Assembly: GCA_011049175.1 (NCBI GenBank)
Contig: DSCJ01000122.1
Span: forward strand, 1-40,481
Length of the DNA stretch: 40,481 bases
From: Bacteroidota bacterium
Lineage (GTDB): Bacteria > Bacteroidota > Bacteroidia > Bacteroidales > VadinHA17
Direction of reading: 5' to 3'
Shown here: piece by piece, positions 17,240 through 25,356 of the stretch
Layout of the letters: the number at the start of each line of letters is the position of its first letter
Position numbering within the stretch: position 1 is the first letter of the stretch
Translations under genes and position numbers: made by a program
Notes under the pieces: generated by a model
What the model was told of the DNA's origin: nothing
Seen by the model: the letters and a program-made list of their open reading frames with translations, nothing else
The model's database searches: none

Positions 17240-17281
17240 ATTATGTTTTGTGTATTAAAAGTGGACACCCGGTGTACGGTA

Positions 17282-17295
17282 ATGATACATATCAT
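17282..17295. promoter_or_regulatory. Palindromic operator candidate upstream of the sigma-54 regulator
   Basis: ATGATACATATCAT has perfect 6-base arms around a CA centre, 43 bases before the regulator start. A second palindrome, TGATGA-CCTGA-TCATCA (17521-17537), lies 26 bases before the APC permease start. Either could be an operator; there is no match to a named regulator. Confidence 0.35.
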
Positions 17296-17391
17296 GGTGT
17301 GCGGGAAACAGATAAAAAACAAATTTCACTTCTGTATCAGTTAAATAAAGTAATCGCTTCCGGGGTATCCTCCATTAATTTTATTCCTCCG

Positions 17392-17408
17392 AGCAAATAT
17401 TGTTCCAG
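17392..17408 (-). promoter_or_regulatory. Sigma-54-like promoter for the response regulator
   Basis: On the minus strand this reads CTGGAACAATATTTGCT: GG and GC exactly 10 bases apart, TTTGCT at the -12 side and TGGAAC in place of TGGCAC at -24. It would start transcription near 17381, giving a leader of about 140 bases to the regulator gene. Confidence 0.4.
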
Positions 17409-17562
17409 ATCATGATTTTGTGGACAACCCTGGGATTTGTGGAAGGAAATATTTATTTGTTTTTCTGTAAAATAAAATTCTCATTACCTTGCATAAAAAT
17501 CAGATGCATCAAACCCGTGTTGATGACCTGATCATCACCAGTCGTCTTATGAAGAATACGGC

Positions 17563-18912
17563 ATGTCAGTATACTTAAAAAACAGCGGAGTAAAAAGAAA
17601 ATTCGGCATGTTCACGGCCACCAGCATTGTGGTGGCCAATATGATTGGGGCAGGTATTTTTACCACTACCGGCTTAATGGCTCAACATCTTCCCGGGCCC
17701 TTGTGGATCATGGCCTGCTGGTTTGCCGGAGGGATCATTGCCCTTTCCGGGGCCCTGTGTTATTCTGAGCTGGCTACCCGTATGCCTGACGACGGCGGCG
17801 AATTCATATACCTGAAACGGCTTTTTCACCCGGTCCTGGGTTTTCTTACCGGATGGACGAGCTTTTTTGTGGGATTTTCAGCACCCATTGCCGGCAGTGC
17901 CCTTGCCTTTTCGGAGTATTTCCTGGCCGGGCAGGCATGGGCGGAATCCCTTTTTCCCGGCGAAAAAGCTATGGCAGTGAAAGCGCTGGGCATATTGATC
18001 ATCCTGGTATTTACGGGAATTCATTATCTGGGAGTGCAAACCGGTTCCATTACCCAGAATATTCTCACGGTGATCAAAATACTGATTATTCTGGGTCTTG
18101 GTATTGCCGGTCTGTATCTGGGGGGTGGTGACATTTCAAAGATCACCCTGTCAGTCGAAAGCGGCGGAACCATGGCCCTGGGAACGGCCATGCTGCTGGT
18201 TATGTTTTCATACAGCGGGTGGAATGCCAGCGCTTATATTGCGGGTGAAGTGAAAAATCCTGCCCGTACCCTTCCCATCTCCCTTCTTACAGGAACCTTT
18301 ATTGTGATGGGGCTGTACCTTTTTCTCAATTTCTTTATTCTATATATGATCCCTTACGGGGAAGTGACGGGTGTTATCCCTGTGGTGGGACTGGCATCGG
18401 AAAAGGCATTCGGAGCCTGGGCGGGCAGATCATTGTCCATTCTCATCAGCCTGGCGCTGCTTTCTTCACTCAGTGCCTATATTATCATTGGTCCACGGGT
18501 GTATTATGCCATGGCCAGGGAAGGTTTGTTCTTCCATTTTGCATCTCAGATCCATAAAAAATTCGGAGTCCCCGGGAAAGCCATTCTGCTGCAGGGTCTG
18601 GTTGCCGTGGTGATGATTCTGGCCGGAACCCTCGAGCAGTTGCTGGTGTATATCGAATTTGCGCTGGGGGTATTCCCTCTGGTGGCCGTTGCCGGGATTT
18701 ACCTGGCAAGAAAAAGGAAGCTGGGCGACGATACGGCTGTGAAAGTATGGGGATATCCTTTTACTCCCCTCTTTTTTCTTCTTACCAGCCTGGCCATTCT
18801 GGTGATTGCCTTTATCGACCGGCCTCTTGAATCGACCATTGCCATGGTGACTATTCTGGCGGGAATCCCCCTGTATTTTCTGATCAAAGGGATCAGAAAT
18901 CCGGAAGAATAA
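17563..18912 (+). CDS. APC superfamily amino acid permease
   Basis: A 449-residue inner-membrane transporter with about twelve membrane segments. The first segment carries the APC hallmark VVANMIGAGIFTTTGLM, whose unwound glycine-rich part binds the amino group of the substrate. Further helices follow at regular spacing, for example LSGALCYSELATRMPDDGGEF, where Glu and Gly-Gly are typical of the family. It probably imports or exchanges an amino acid; which one cannot be read from sequence. The gene stands alone on the + strand, divergent from the sigma-54 regulator; the 323-base gap between them holds two palindromes and a minus-strand sigma-54-like site but no convincing promoter for this gene. 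It is convergent with the hydrogenase operon's last gene. Confidence 0.92.
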   Translation: MSVYLKNSGVKRKFGMFTATSIVVANMIGAGIFTTTGLMAQHLPGPLWIMACWFAGGIIALSGALCYSELATRMPDDGGEFIYLKRLFHPVLGFLTGWTSFFVGFSAPIAGSALAFSEYFLAGQAWAESLFPGEKAMAVKALGILIILVFTGIHYLGVQTGSITQNILTVIKILIILGLGIAGLYLGGGDISKITLSVESGGTMALGTAMLLVMFSYSGWNASAYIAGEVKNPARTLPISLLTGTFIVMGLYLFLNFFILYMIPYGEVTGVIPVVGLASEKAFGAWAGRSLSILISLALLSSLSAYIIIGPRVYYAMAREGLFFHFASQIHKKFGVPGKAILLQGLVAVVMILAGTLEQLLVYIEFALGVFPLVAVAGIYLARKRKLGDDTAVKVWGYPFTPLFFLLTSLAILVIAFIDRPLESTIAMVTILAGIPLYFLIKGIRNPEE

Positions 18913-18918
18913 CTTCTT

Positions 18919-19803
18919 TTATTCATCTTCTTCCGTTCTTTCAGGAAAAGGAGAACGTTCGTCTTCCCTGGCCCTGAGATTGAAATACAGGGTAGTGGCA
19001 AAGGCCGGAATGAACGGAAGCAATGCCCCGCTTACCGCAGCATTGAGGAGTATCATCAAAGGGTTCTGCATGTTAATGAACCGGTTGTCTGAAATCATTT
19101 CTCCGGCTACTTCGGGATGGGACATGATCTGGAACAGATTCCCGGCATAGGGAGCAGAGGCCAGGATGCCCAGCAGGAACGATACAATCAGGTACAGGAT
19201 CATGAAAACCAGTACCTGACCAACAGTAGGCCAGAAATAGCCGTGGACAAGGCTGAAACAGCGTCCGATGGTGGCAAACGGATCGCGTTTCTCCACAATT
19301 AATGCGGGGGTAACCGGGAAAAATACGGTTCCCAGATATACTGCGGCCAGCAGGCTGCCTATCACCAGAAGAAATACGCCCAAAAAGATTCCTGCAAAGA
19401 ACAGCAATCCTGCAATGATCATCACCAGCAGGTAGGGAAGATAATGTTTTGTGACGGATTCTATAAACAAAGTGCCCGCCGGCAGCCATGGTTCTTCTTC
19501 TTTTCTGATGATGAAATGGTGAAGCAGAAGGTAAAGAAGACTGTATCCCAGAAGTATGGTCACCAGATAAAGAAAAAGGTTTCCCGTCATAGAGGATAGT
19601 GCCTGCAGATTGGGTGTGGTCTGCAACTCGATGAGACTGTCCATGTCGATCAGATAAATGCCCGGGAGGGATAGCACCAGGCTGAAGAGGAAGGAATACA
19701 GGAAAAGCCAGGAAAAATGCTTCTTGTAAAGCGCCCATGTGGTGGCGAAAATACCGTCGAAATCTTGTGGCCCGTACAGGGGATGCTTGCGGAAACTGGT
19801 CAT
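18919..19803 (-). CDS. Membrane protein at the tail of the hydrogenase operon
   Basis: A 294-residue membrane protein with about six hydrophobic segments. The ATG at 19803 is preferred to the in-frame TTG at 19821. After a short cytoplasmic start (SFRKHPLYGPQDFDGIFATTW) come paired helices and a conserved-looking cytoplasmic stretch PALIVEKRDPFATIGRCFSLVHGYFW, which resembles the loops in families of membrane proteins with DUF/glycerophosphodiester-phosphodiesterase-like membrane domains. The tail is acidic. No enzyme motif is seen. It begins 29 bases after the zinc-ribbon gene on the same strand and could be the last gene of the hydrogenase operon or an independent one. The next gene on the left is convergent with six bases between stops. 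Confidence 0.8.
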   Translation of the reverse strand: MTSFRKHPLYGPQDFDGIFATTWALYKKHFSWLFLYSFLFSLVLSLPGIYLIDMDSLIELQTTPNLQALSSMTGNLFLYLVTILLGYSLLYLLLHHFIIRKEEEPWLPAGTLFIESVTKHYLPYLLVMIIAGLLFFAGIFLGVFLLVIGSLLAAVYLGTVFFPVTPALIVEKRDPFATIGRCFSLVHGYFWPTVGQVLVFMILYLIVSFLLGILASAPYAGNLFQIMSHPEVAGEMISDNRFINMQNPLMILLNAAVSGALLPFIPAFATTLYFNLRAREDERSPFPERTEEDE

Positions 19804-19832
19804 CGTATTTTTTTTCCGCAAGGTAAAAAAAA

Positions 19833-20240
19833 TCAGATGTACTTCTTATATTCGTCCGGAACATCCCAGTATTTCTGATATCTTTCGGCGTCGGTTCCGG
19901 TTTTGAATACATCTTTCCCCTTTACCTTGTAGGTTGATTCTTCTCCCACAATGTCTGAAAAGAGAATTTCATACCGATCGCCCTTCTCGTCAACCATGAT
20001 AACCTTCACCAGGTTTTTATCCACATCAGAAGTAAGGTTGGCATGGCAGATAGGACAGAAAAATGTAAGTTCTTCTCCTTCTTCCAGTTCCAGGTCTTCA
20101 TGTTTGCGGTACGTGTAATTGCCAAGCTCGGGACTCAGGATGATCAATCCCTTTTTGTTGTTTTTCTTCTTAAGTGAGAAAATCAGGTCATCACCGATTC
20201 GGAGATGCCCCCTGCAAATTGGACATATGAAATCTTCCAT
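19833..20240 (-). CDS. Zinc-ribbon protein of unknown function
   Basis: A 135-residue soluble protein with two CPIC motifs: FICPICRGHL at 4-13 and FFCPICHANL at about 60-69. Together they form one probable zinc-ribbon or two zinc knuckles separated by a basic and acidic beta-rich stretch. The C-terminal part ends in a charged YQKYWDVPDEYKKYI. No family is recognised. It follows the hydrogenase maturation protease by 11 bases, which makes a role in assembling or regulating the hydrogenase plausible, but nothing in the sequence proves it. Zinc rather than iron-sulfur binding is inferred from CPxC spacing. Confidence 0.8.
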   Translation of the reverse strand: MEDFICPICRGHLRIGDDLIFSLKKKNNKKGLIILSPELGNYTYRKHEDLELEEGEELTFFCPICHANLTSDVDKNLVKVIMVDEKGDRYEILFSDIVGEESTYKVKGKDVFKTGTDAERYQKYWDVPDEYKKYI

Positions 20241-20251
20241 GGCTTGTGGGT

Positions 20252-20755
20252 TTACAGTTTTTCTAAACAGGTGGCGGCTTCCAGTTCATCGAAACATCCC
20301 GTTCCTCCGGATGCATTGATGATCTCTGCCAGATGATCTGCGGTAGCCTGCACGTCAGGGGAGAGGCTTTCTCCGAACTCAAGACGGCGTGGCTGGATTC
20401 CCAGTACCCATACCGGCATATCGAACAGTTCGGAAACCGTTTTAAGTGAAATATGGTGTGTATGGAAAGTGGTTTCTTTCAGCTCTTCCACCGGCAGGAA
20501 TTTCCAGTATCCGGGCCGGCGTCCGAAATCAACGCAATCAACCAGTATCAGCTTTTCAGGGGCCATACGGTTGATCTTGCCAATGTAATTTTCAATGCTC
20601 ATTTCTGCCAGAAGGATCTGCCGGTTTTCAGCGGGGATGATCCTGCGGCAGAGGGTTACTCCCACACCGTCGTCCGACCGGAGCAGATTTCCGATCCCGG
20701 CGAACAGGATCCGTTCGGAATCCCCCTGACCGGTATGACTTTTGCCATCAGACAT
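20252..20755 (-). CDS. [NiFe] hydrogenase maturation protease
   Basis: A 167-residue endopeptidase of the HyaD/HycI family, which cuts the C-terminal tail off the hydrogenase large subunit after nickel has been put in. The family motif GIGNLLRSDDGVG is present at about 20-32, with the acidic residues that sense nickel, as is LVDCVDFG and the HTHHIS region. The ATG at 20755 overlaps the preceding stop codon by one base (TGATG), so it is chosen over the in-frame ATG at 20800, which would lie inside the previous gene. Its target is the operon's own large subunit, whose DPCYCCTER-M site resembles the HycE cleavage site. A tail beyond about residue 150 is unusual but short. Confidence 0.93.
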   Translation of the reverse strand: MSDGKSHTGQGDSERILFAGIGNLLRSDDGVGVTLCRRIIPAENRQILLAEMSIENYIGKINRMAPEKLILVDCVDFGRRPGYWKFLPVEELKETTFHTHHISLKTVSELFDMPVWVLGIQPRRLEFGESLSPDVQATADHLAEIINASGGTGCFDELEAATCLEKL

Positions 20756-21366
20756 CAGTAACTGATTTTGACCAGTATCTTTCTCAGGCAGTTGGGACAC
20801 ACTATGTTGAACATGTCTTTTCGCTTCAGCCCGTCACGCACACCCACCTTGATATCTTCTGCCCGGGCCAGGCGCAGTTGTTCATTGAGCACATTCAGGT
20901 TCAGCAGGCTGGAAAATGCTCTGGGTCCCAGTTTCCTGTGCATAAAGGCCAGGTGTTCTTTTGTGGTAATAACGGCTCCGCACGATTCACAGATCAGGAG
21001 TTCCTTTTCCTGCCTTTCCATCAGAACGGTTCTGTCAAACTGGGCTATGTCGTATATTTCATCCGACAGTTTCACTCCCTTGCCGGTGATACAGTGTTCC
21101 TCACACTGACCGCAAAAGATACATTTGCCGTAATCCCTTTCAATGATCCTGATCCGTTTTTCCTTGTCGTCTCTGAAGGTGATGGCTCCGGGCGGGCAGA
21201 CATTGGCACAGGTTTCACAGCCCACACAGTCGGCATCACTAACTATGGGTTTTCCCCGGTAATTTTTGAACGGAGTATGCGGTTCCTTCGGGAACCGGGT
21301 AGTATAGGCCGGGGTCACCAGGGATAATACTGCTTCCCTGAGTTCTCTCAGTTTAGGGTATCTCAT
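20755..21366 (-). CDS. Hydrogenase subunit, NuoI/HyfH-like ferredoxin with zinc-ribbon tail
   Basis: A 203-residue iron-sulfur protein bridging electron input to the membrane arm, like NuoI, MbhN and HyfH. Two [4Fe-4S] motifs are complete: Cys47-x2-Cys50-x2-Cys53-x3-Cys57 and Cys82-x2-Cys85-x2-Cys88-x3-Cys92. The C-terminal half adds CESC (126-129) and a second CPNC near the end, a rubredoxin/zinc-like site also seen in hydrogenase-4-type subunit H. The ATG at 21366 is chosen; it overlaps mrpG by 14 bases and gives the typical short start (MRYPKLREL). It is the last electron-transfer subunit in the operon, placed after the antiporter genes rather than with the other core genes. Confidence 0.9.
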   Translation of the reverse strand: MRYPKLRELREAVLSLVTPAYTTRFPKEPHTPFKNYRGKPIVSDADCVGCETCANVCPPGAITFRDDKEKRIRIIERDYGKCIFCGQCEEHCITGKGVKLSDEIYDIAQFDRTVLMERQEKELLICESCGAVITTKEHLAFMHRKLGPRAFSSLLNLNVLNEQLRLARAEDIKVGVRDGLKRKDMFNIVCPNCLRKILVKISY

Positions 21367-21721
21367 GGAGTTGTTGTTTTTTTTCTTCAATTTCAACCTG
21401 TTCCTTATAATCGTCCTTGACAGTGCCTTCGCCCAGTTTCACACCAAAATAGTATGCTCCGCGAGCCAGGGCATGTGCACCTACTGTGGAGGCAAAGAAT
21501 AGAAGAGGTATGGCCACCAGGCTTTTTACTCCGGTATCGTTGAACCCGAAATAAACCACCAGGCTCAGCAAAATGCTGCAGGTTCCCAGGGTGACACATT
21601 TGGTGGCCGACTGAAGCCGGTTGTATACATCGGGAAGCCTTACCAGTCCTATACATCCGAACAGGTTGAACAGTACCCCGATGCAGAGCAGAACGACGGT
21701 GATGATGCTTGTGCTATTCAT
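21353..21721 (-). CDS. mrpG: Mrp antiporter subunit G
   Basis: A 122-residue membrane protein with three hydrophobic segments (about 8-28, 43-63, 66-88). The stretches IGVLFNLFGCIGLVRLPDVYNRLQSATKCVTLG and PLLFFASTVGAHALARGAY are typical of MrpG/MnhG/PhaG and of MbhC in membrane hydrogenases. In the Mrp complex E, F and G form the small-subunit bundle implicated in sodium passage. Overlaps the previous gene by 8 bases and the next by 14, so translation is coupled. The Cys residues are not conserved marks of the family. Confidence 0.93.
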   Translation of the reverse strand: MNSTSIITVVLLCIGVLFNLFGCIGLVRLPDVYNRLQSATKCVTLGTCSILLSLVVYFGFNDTGVKSLVAIPLLFFASTVGAHALARGAYYFGVKLGEGTVKDDYKEQVEIEEKKQQLHEIP

Positions 21722-21980
21722 TGAGTTTCTTTTTACTGAGATATTTCGCCATAGTCAGTGTCCCGATAAAACTCAGGATGATCCAGGCTATTCCGATGTC
21801 GATGATGAACATCCTTCCCGTAAGGATGGTCAGAATGGCACAGATCCCCACAACCAGTACTCCGAAAATGTCGATCCCCACCATCCGGTCGGGAATGGTC
21901 GGACCCATAACCACCCGGTACAGGCAGAAAAAACACAGCAGGATCTGTGCATAAAGCAGAATGTGAAGAACCGTTGTCAT
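21714..21980 (-). CDS. mrpF: Mrp antiporter subunit F
   Basis: An 88-residue membrane protein with three hydrophobic segments, the shape of MrpF/MnhF and MbhB. The motif VVMGPTIPDRMVGIDIFGV, with its polar Pro-Asp-Arg in the first loop, is the family signature; the Asp is thought to lie in the ion path. It overlaps mrpE by 4 bases (ATGA) and mrpG by 8. Complete at normal length. Confidence 0.94.
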   Translation of the reverse strand: MTTVLHILLYAQILLCFFCLYRVVMGPTIPDRMVGIDIFGVLVVGICAILTILTGRMFIIDIGIAWIILSFIGTLTMAKYLSKKKLNE

Positions 21981-22462
21981 TCGAATATCATTTTTATGTA
22001 TTTTTCAAATCGGCCGGCTACTTTCCGGCTGTAGATCTCAGGTTCTACGCTGCTGACGTAGATCCAGTGTATGTATATATAATCGTCCACAATATCCACC
22101 GATATAGTACCCGGTGTCATGGTGATGGAGTTGGCCAGCATGACGCGGGCCATATCGGTTTTCAGATTCAGTTTTACCTTCACAATGCCCGGCTTGATGG
22201 GCATGGCCGGGTGAAGCACCCGGTATGCTACATCAAAATTGGCCTTGATGCATTCCCATGTAAAAATAAACAGGTAGATGACCAGCCATACGTACCTGTG
22301 GGGTTGCACCCATTTCCCTACATCTTTCACGAAATAATTCCCGAAGTAAGGGGTGATCAGCAGGGCAGCCACCGCGCCCACGATCAGGTTGTCCGTGGCC
22401 AGGCTGAAGGTCAGCAAAAGCCAGAATCCGAACAGGACGATGTATAAGGCAATGTATCTCAT
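21977..22462 (-). CDS. mrpE: Mrp antiporter subunit E
   Basis: A 161-residue protein with two or three N-terminal membrane segments and a cytoplasmic C-terminal domain, the layout of MrpE/MnhE and MbhA. Diagnostic stretches are WLLLTFSLATDNLIVGAVAALLITPYF near the start and MLANSITMTPGTISVDI in the soluble part, where LANSITLTPGT is the family signature. Starts one base after the mrpD stop. Confidence 0.94.
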   Translation of the reverse strand: MRYIALYIVLFGFWLLLTFSLATDNLIVGAVAALLITPYFGNYFVKDVGKWVQPHRYVWLVIYLFIFTWECIKANFDVAYRVLHPAMPIKPGIVKVKLNLKTDMARVMLANSITMTPGTISVDIVDDYIYIHWIYVSSVEPEIYSRKVAGRFEKYIKMIFE

Positions 22463-22463
22463 A

Positions 22464-24002
22464 TCAGATTCCTGTTATGATAGTTGAATATTCTTTCACA
22501 TTCATAACCGCCTCCACGGCCGGTGTGAGAATAAGATCACGTGGACCCGGGAATACAAGCAGGCTGAGCACCAGGCACAGGATTGCCAGGACGATCATGG
22601 AAAAACACATGGTAAAAGGTACCTCTTTGATCTTTAGTTTGTTAAAAAATCTTGATACGTTGAAAAATGCCTGTTTCTGGAATTTCAAGAAATATCCCAG
22701 CGTAATGATGCTGACCACAACGGCAAGAGCTGCCAGCAGATAAAAGTGTCCCTGTATGGCTGCAATGATGATGATCAGCTTGCTGAAAAAGCCATTGAAC
22801 GGGGGAATGCCGGATACGGAAAGCGAAGCGGTAAGGGAGGTGCCGTATGTTACCGGCATAACCGTGGAAAGGTCACCCAGTTCATCCAGGTTCCGGGTCC
22901 GGTTCTCATATTCCACGGCTCCTGCATTGAGGAATAAAAGCCCCTTGAACACGGCATGGTTTATCATATGGAACAAACCACCTCCGATGGCCAGAGCAGC
23001 AATTCCCTGATCTCCTTTTCTGGCCAGGATAATCATTCCCATTCCAATACCTGTAATGATATATCCTACCTGGCTGATGCTTGAATAGGCAAACATGCGT
23101 TTCATATCATTCTGCACCATGGCAATAAGAGCCCCAAGGACCATCGACAGAGCTCCAAGAGTGGTCAGGATGACAGCAAATTCCTCTGTCAGAATGAACA
23201 TATTGAAGAAAATCCTTATCATGCAGTAGATCCCGATCGCCTTGATAAGTACGCCCGATAGCATGGCTGAGATAGGAGAGGGGGCCGATGAATGGGCGTC
23301 GGGCAGCCAGGCATGGAAAGGGATCAGGGCTCCTTTCAGTCCGAATCCCGTGATGAAAAGCAACTGTACAAACAGATGAAATGTGCGGTCATGGGAATGC
23401 TTCAGCAGGGTAGCTGCATCGGCAATATTGAGGGTGCGGGTTTTCCAGTACACCATAGCCACCCCGAACAAGATCAGCAGGGATGCAATTCCACCCAGTA
23501 CCTGGTATTTGAAGGAGGCTTCCAGCTCTTCCTTCCCGGTTCCGAAAGCCACCAGGGCATACGATGCGATTACGGCGATCTCCAGGAATACATACAGGTT
23601 GAACAGGTCGCCCGTAAGCACCACCCCGTTCATACCTGCCACCATCAGGCACAACAGGGCATAGAAATTGTCGGGAGCGGTATATTGCTTCAGATAGGAT
23701 ATGGCGTAGAAACCCGACAAAAAAGCCATTGTGTTGATTATGGCCAGCATGATCAGGCTGAGCCCGTCGGCCACGAGGTAAATGGCAATGGGGATTCCGT
23801 TCACAGGTTCCCAGCCTCCCACCGTGTAACTCACGGCTTCCGTATTGCTGTCGAACAGGAACCACACCCCGGCGGCCGCCAGGAAAAGGAAAACCAGGTT
23901 CGACAGGGTCATCTGAAAGCCGGATACGAACTTTCCCACAATAGGGATCAGGAAGGCTGCAGCCAGCGGTAAAATAACGAATAAGGGAATGAAGGATTCC
24001 AT
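22464..24002 (-). CDS. mrpD: Mrp antiporter subunit D (NuoN/NuoM-like)
   Basis: A 512-residue antiporter-like subunit with about fourteen membrane segments, homologous to the ion-pumping subunits of complex I, to MrpD and to MbhH. The key polar residues of the channel are visible: Glu in VFLEIAVIASYAL (TM5), Lys in FGLKGALIPFHAWLPDAH (TM7), and Lys in GVLIKAIGIY (TM8), with Lys/His further on (MIQNDMKRMFAYSS, then FHMINHAVFKGLLFL). The conserved ASPISAMLSG-like loop is APSPISAMLSG. It is one of two large antiporter-like subunits in this operon. Gap to mrpC is 3 bases. Confidence 0.95.
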   Translation of the reverse strand: MESFIPLFVILPLAAAFLIPIVGKFVSGFQMTLSNLVFLFLAAAGVWFLFDSNTEAVSYTVGGWEPVNGIPIAIYLVADGLSLIMLAIINTMAFLSGFYAISYLKQYTAPDNFYALLCLMVAGMNGVVLTGDLFNLYVFLEIAVIASYALVAFGTGKEELEASFKYQVLGGIASLLILFGVAMVYWKTRTLNIADAATLLKHSHDRTFHLFVQLLFITGFGLKGALIPFHAWLPDAHSSAPSPISAMLSGVLIKAIGIYCMIRIFFNMFILTEEFAVILTTLGALSMVLGALIAMVQNDMKRMFAYSSISQVGYIITGIGMGMIILARKGDQGIAALAIGGGLFHMINHAVFKGLLFLNAGAVEYENRTRNLDELGDLSTVMPVTYGTSLTASLSVSGIPPFNGFFSKLIIIIAAIQGHFYLLAALAVVVSIITLGYFLKFQKQAFFNVSRFFNKLKIKEVPFTMCFSMIVLAILCLVLSLLVFPGPRDLILTPAVEAVMNVKEYSTIITGI

Positions 24003-24005
24003 GTC

Positions 24006-24344
24006 CTATCCTTTTAGTTGGTTGATCTTCCGTATATCAAATGTTCCGTATTTTTTATACAGCCTGATGGCAATGGCCAGCAGCATGGCATTGGTGGCCA
24101 GGCCGATTACAATGGCCGTGAGCACCATGGCCTGGGGCAGGGGATCGACAAACCCTGTGGCAGGCATTCCGGGCTGCAGGATGGGGGCCTCCCCACCCTT
24201 TACATAACCGATCAGAACCAGCAGAAGGAAGATGCTGAATTCCATGAACGACAATCCGATCACAATCTTGATCAGGTTCCTTCTGGTGAGCACCCCGTAT
24301 AATCCAACGAGGAAAAGCAAAAAGCAAAGCAGGTACAGAGTCAT
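24006..24344 (-). CDS. mrpC: Mrp antiporter subunit C (NuoK-like)
   Basis: A 112-residue membrane protein with three hydrophobic segments, homologous to NuoK, MrpC/MnhC and MbhG. The stretch RNLIKIVIGLSFMEFSIFLLLV keeps the intramembrane Glu in segment 2, and DPLPQAMVLTAIVIGLATNAMLLA, carrying the PLPQALVLTAIVIG family signature, is the third. The 4-base ATGA overlap with mrpB implies coupled translation. Confidence 0.95.
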   Translation of the reverse strand: MTLYLLCFLLFLVGLYGVLTRRNLIKIVIGLSFMEFSIFLLLVLIGYVKGGEAPILQPGMPATGFVDPLPQAMVLTAIVIGLATNAMLLAIAIRLYKKYGTFDIRKINQLKG

Positions 24345-24778
24345 TGTTTCAGTTCTTCTTTATAGATTACCAGTGCCAGAAAAATGGTGAACAGGGCTGC
24401 CGCCACCTCAATCCCTACCATGATGTTGTACAGGGGAATGACCCCCGCACTGACCAGATGGAAAAGCTGCCCTTTGGGCAGGTAGTTGTAAAAGAATATC
24501 CCTGCGCCGGCTATGATGGCTGCCACAGCCAGCAATAGAAAACCCAGAATGGCGGCACTTTCCATGATAGACGATCCGGCTTCCCTTTTCTGGAGCCGCA
24601 TCACATCGCTCCCGAAAGCCAGCACCAGCAGTATCAGTGATCCTGCCAGGATGGCTCCCCCGGCAAATCCGCCGCCTGGAGTCAGGTGCCCGTGCGTGAT
24701 GATATAGATGCCATACATGAAGATCAGCCCTGAAAGCAACTGGGCCACTTTTTTCACAATGATGGACATTCCTTGCAT
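24341..24778 (-). CDS. mrpB: Mrp antiporter subunit B, C-terminal type (MbhF-like)
   Basis: A 145-residue membrane protein with four hydrophobic segments, of the MnhB/MrpB family (MbhF in membrane hydrogenases). The family signature YIITHGHLTPGGGFAGGAILAGSLIL is clear (HGHxTPGGGFxGG, about 26-40), and the closing part LYNIMVGIEVAAALFTIFLAL is also typical. The preceding gene contains the DUF4040 and MbhE-type parts, so the standard A-B join is kept. Starts 12 bases after that gene. Confidence 0.94.
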   Translation of the reverse strand: MQGMSIIVKKVAQLLSGLIFMYGIYIITHGHLTPGGGFAGGAILAGSLILLVLAFGSDVMRLQKREAGSSIMESAAILGFLLLAVAAIIAGAGIFFYNYLPKGQLFHLVSAGVIPLYNIMVGIEVAAALFTIFLALVIYKEELKQ

Positions 24779-24790
24779 GATTACCTGATT

Positions 24791-25351
24791 TTATGAATGT
24801 TTTCCTTTCAGTCTCAATACAGTAAGTACTCCCACCACCGCGGTGAAGAGAATAGTGGCCTCACCCAGGGTGTCGTATCCCCTGAAATCGAACAGAACCC
24901 CTGTTACCAGGTTCACGCTTCCTGTCTTCCCGGCTGCTCCTTCCATATAGGCCCCTGCCATTCTCAAACCGTGTTCACCGAATTCCGTGAGATGGGCGGA
25001 AGCCAGGCGGAAGCTATAAAACAGAACCAGTCCAAGGAAAACGGCGATGAAAATGTTCCCAACCAGCCGGGTATTCATGAACGACTGGCCGTCGTGTCTT
25101 ATGGCCGCCTTTTCCTTCAGTTCGTGACGGGTGCTGTCCAGAACGATCGCCACCATAATAATCAGGGTAATGGTTTCCACCACAATCTGTACAATGGCCA
25201 GATCGGGCGCCTTGAGCAACAGAAAACAGATGACCAGGCCGTACCCCACAATCCCCATGGACACCAGGGCCGACAGGAGATCTTTTGCATGGAGGGCAAA
25301 AATGGCCCCGAGGATCATAAAGATCAGTATGACAGAAAGAATGATTTCCAT
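24791..25351 (-). CDS. DUF4040 plus MbhE-type subunit (MrpA C-terminal part)
   Basis: A 186-residue membrane protein equal to fused MbhD and MbhE, or to the C-terminal third of an undivided MrpA. Residues 1-75 have the DUF4040 pattern LSALVSMGIVGYGLVICFLLLKAPDLAIVQIVVET, with the buried Asp and Glu near its end. Residues 140-186 (VNLVTGVLFDFRGYDTLGEATILFTAVVGVLTVLR) are the MbhE/MnhB-N signature, RGYDTLGE. With the preceding 625-residue gene it totals 811 residues, the size of a full MrpA, so MrpA is divided here into two adjacent genes (5 bases between). Confidence 0.92.
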   Translation of the reverse strand: MEIILSVILIFMILGAIFALHAKDLLSALVSMGIVGYGLVICFLLLKAPDLAIVQIVVETITLIIMVAIVLDSTRHELKEKAAIRHDGQSFMNTRLVGNIFIAVFLGLVLFYSFRLASAHLTEFGEHGLRMAGAYMEGAAGKTGSVNLVTGVLFDFRGYDTLGEATILFTAVVGVLTVLRLKGKHS

Positions 25352-25356
25352 AGCGG

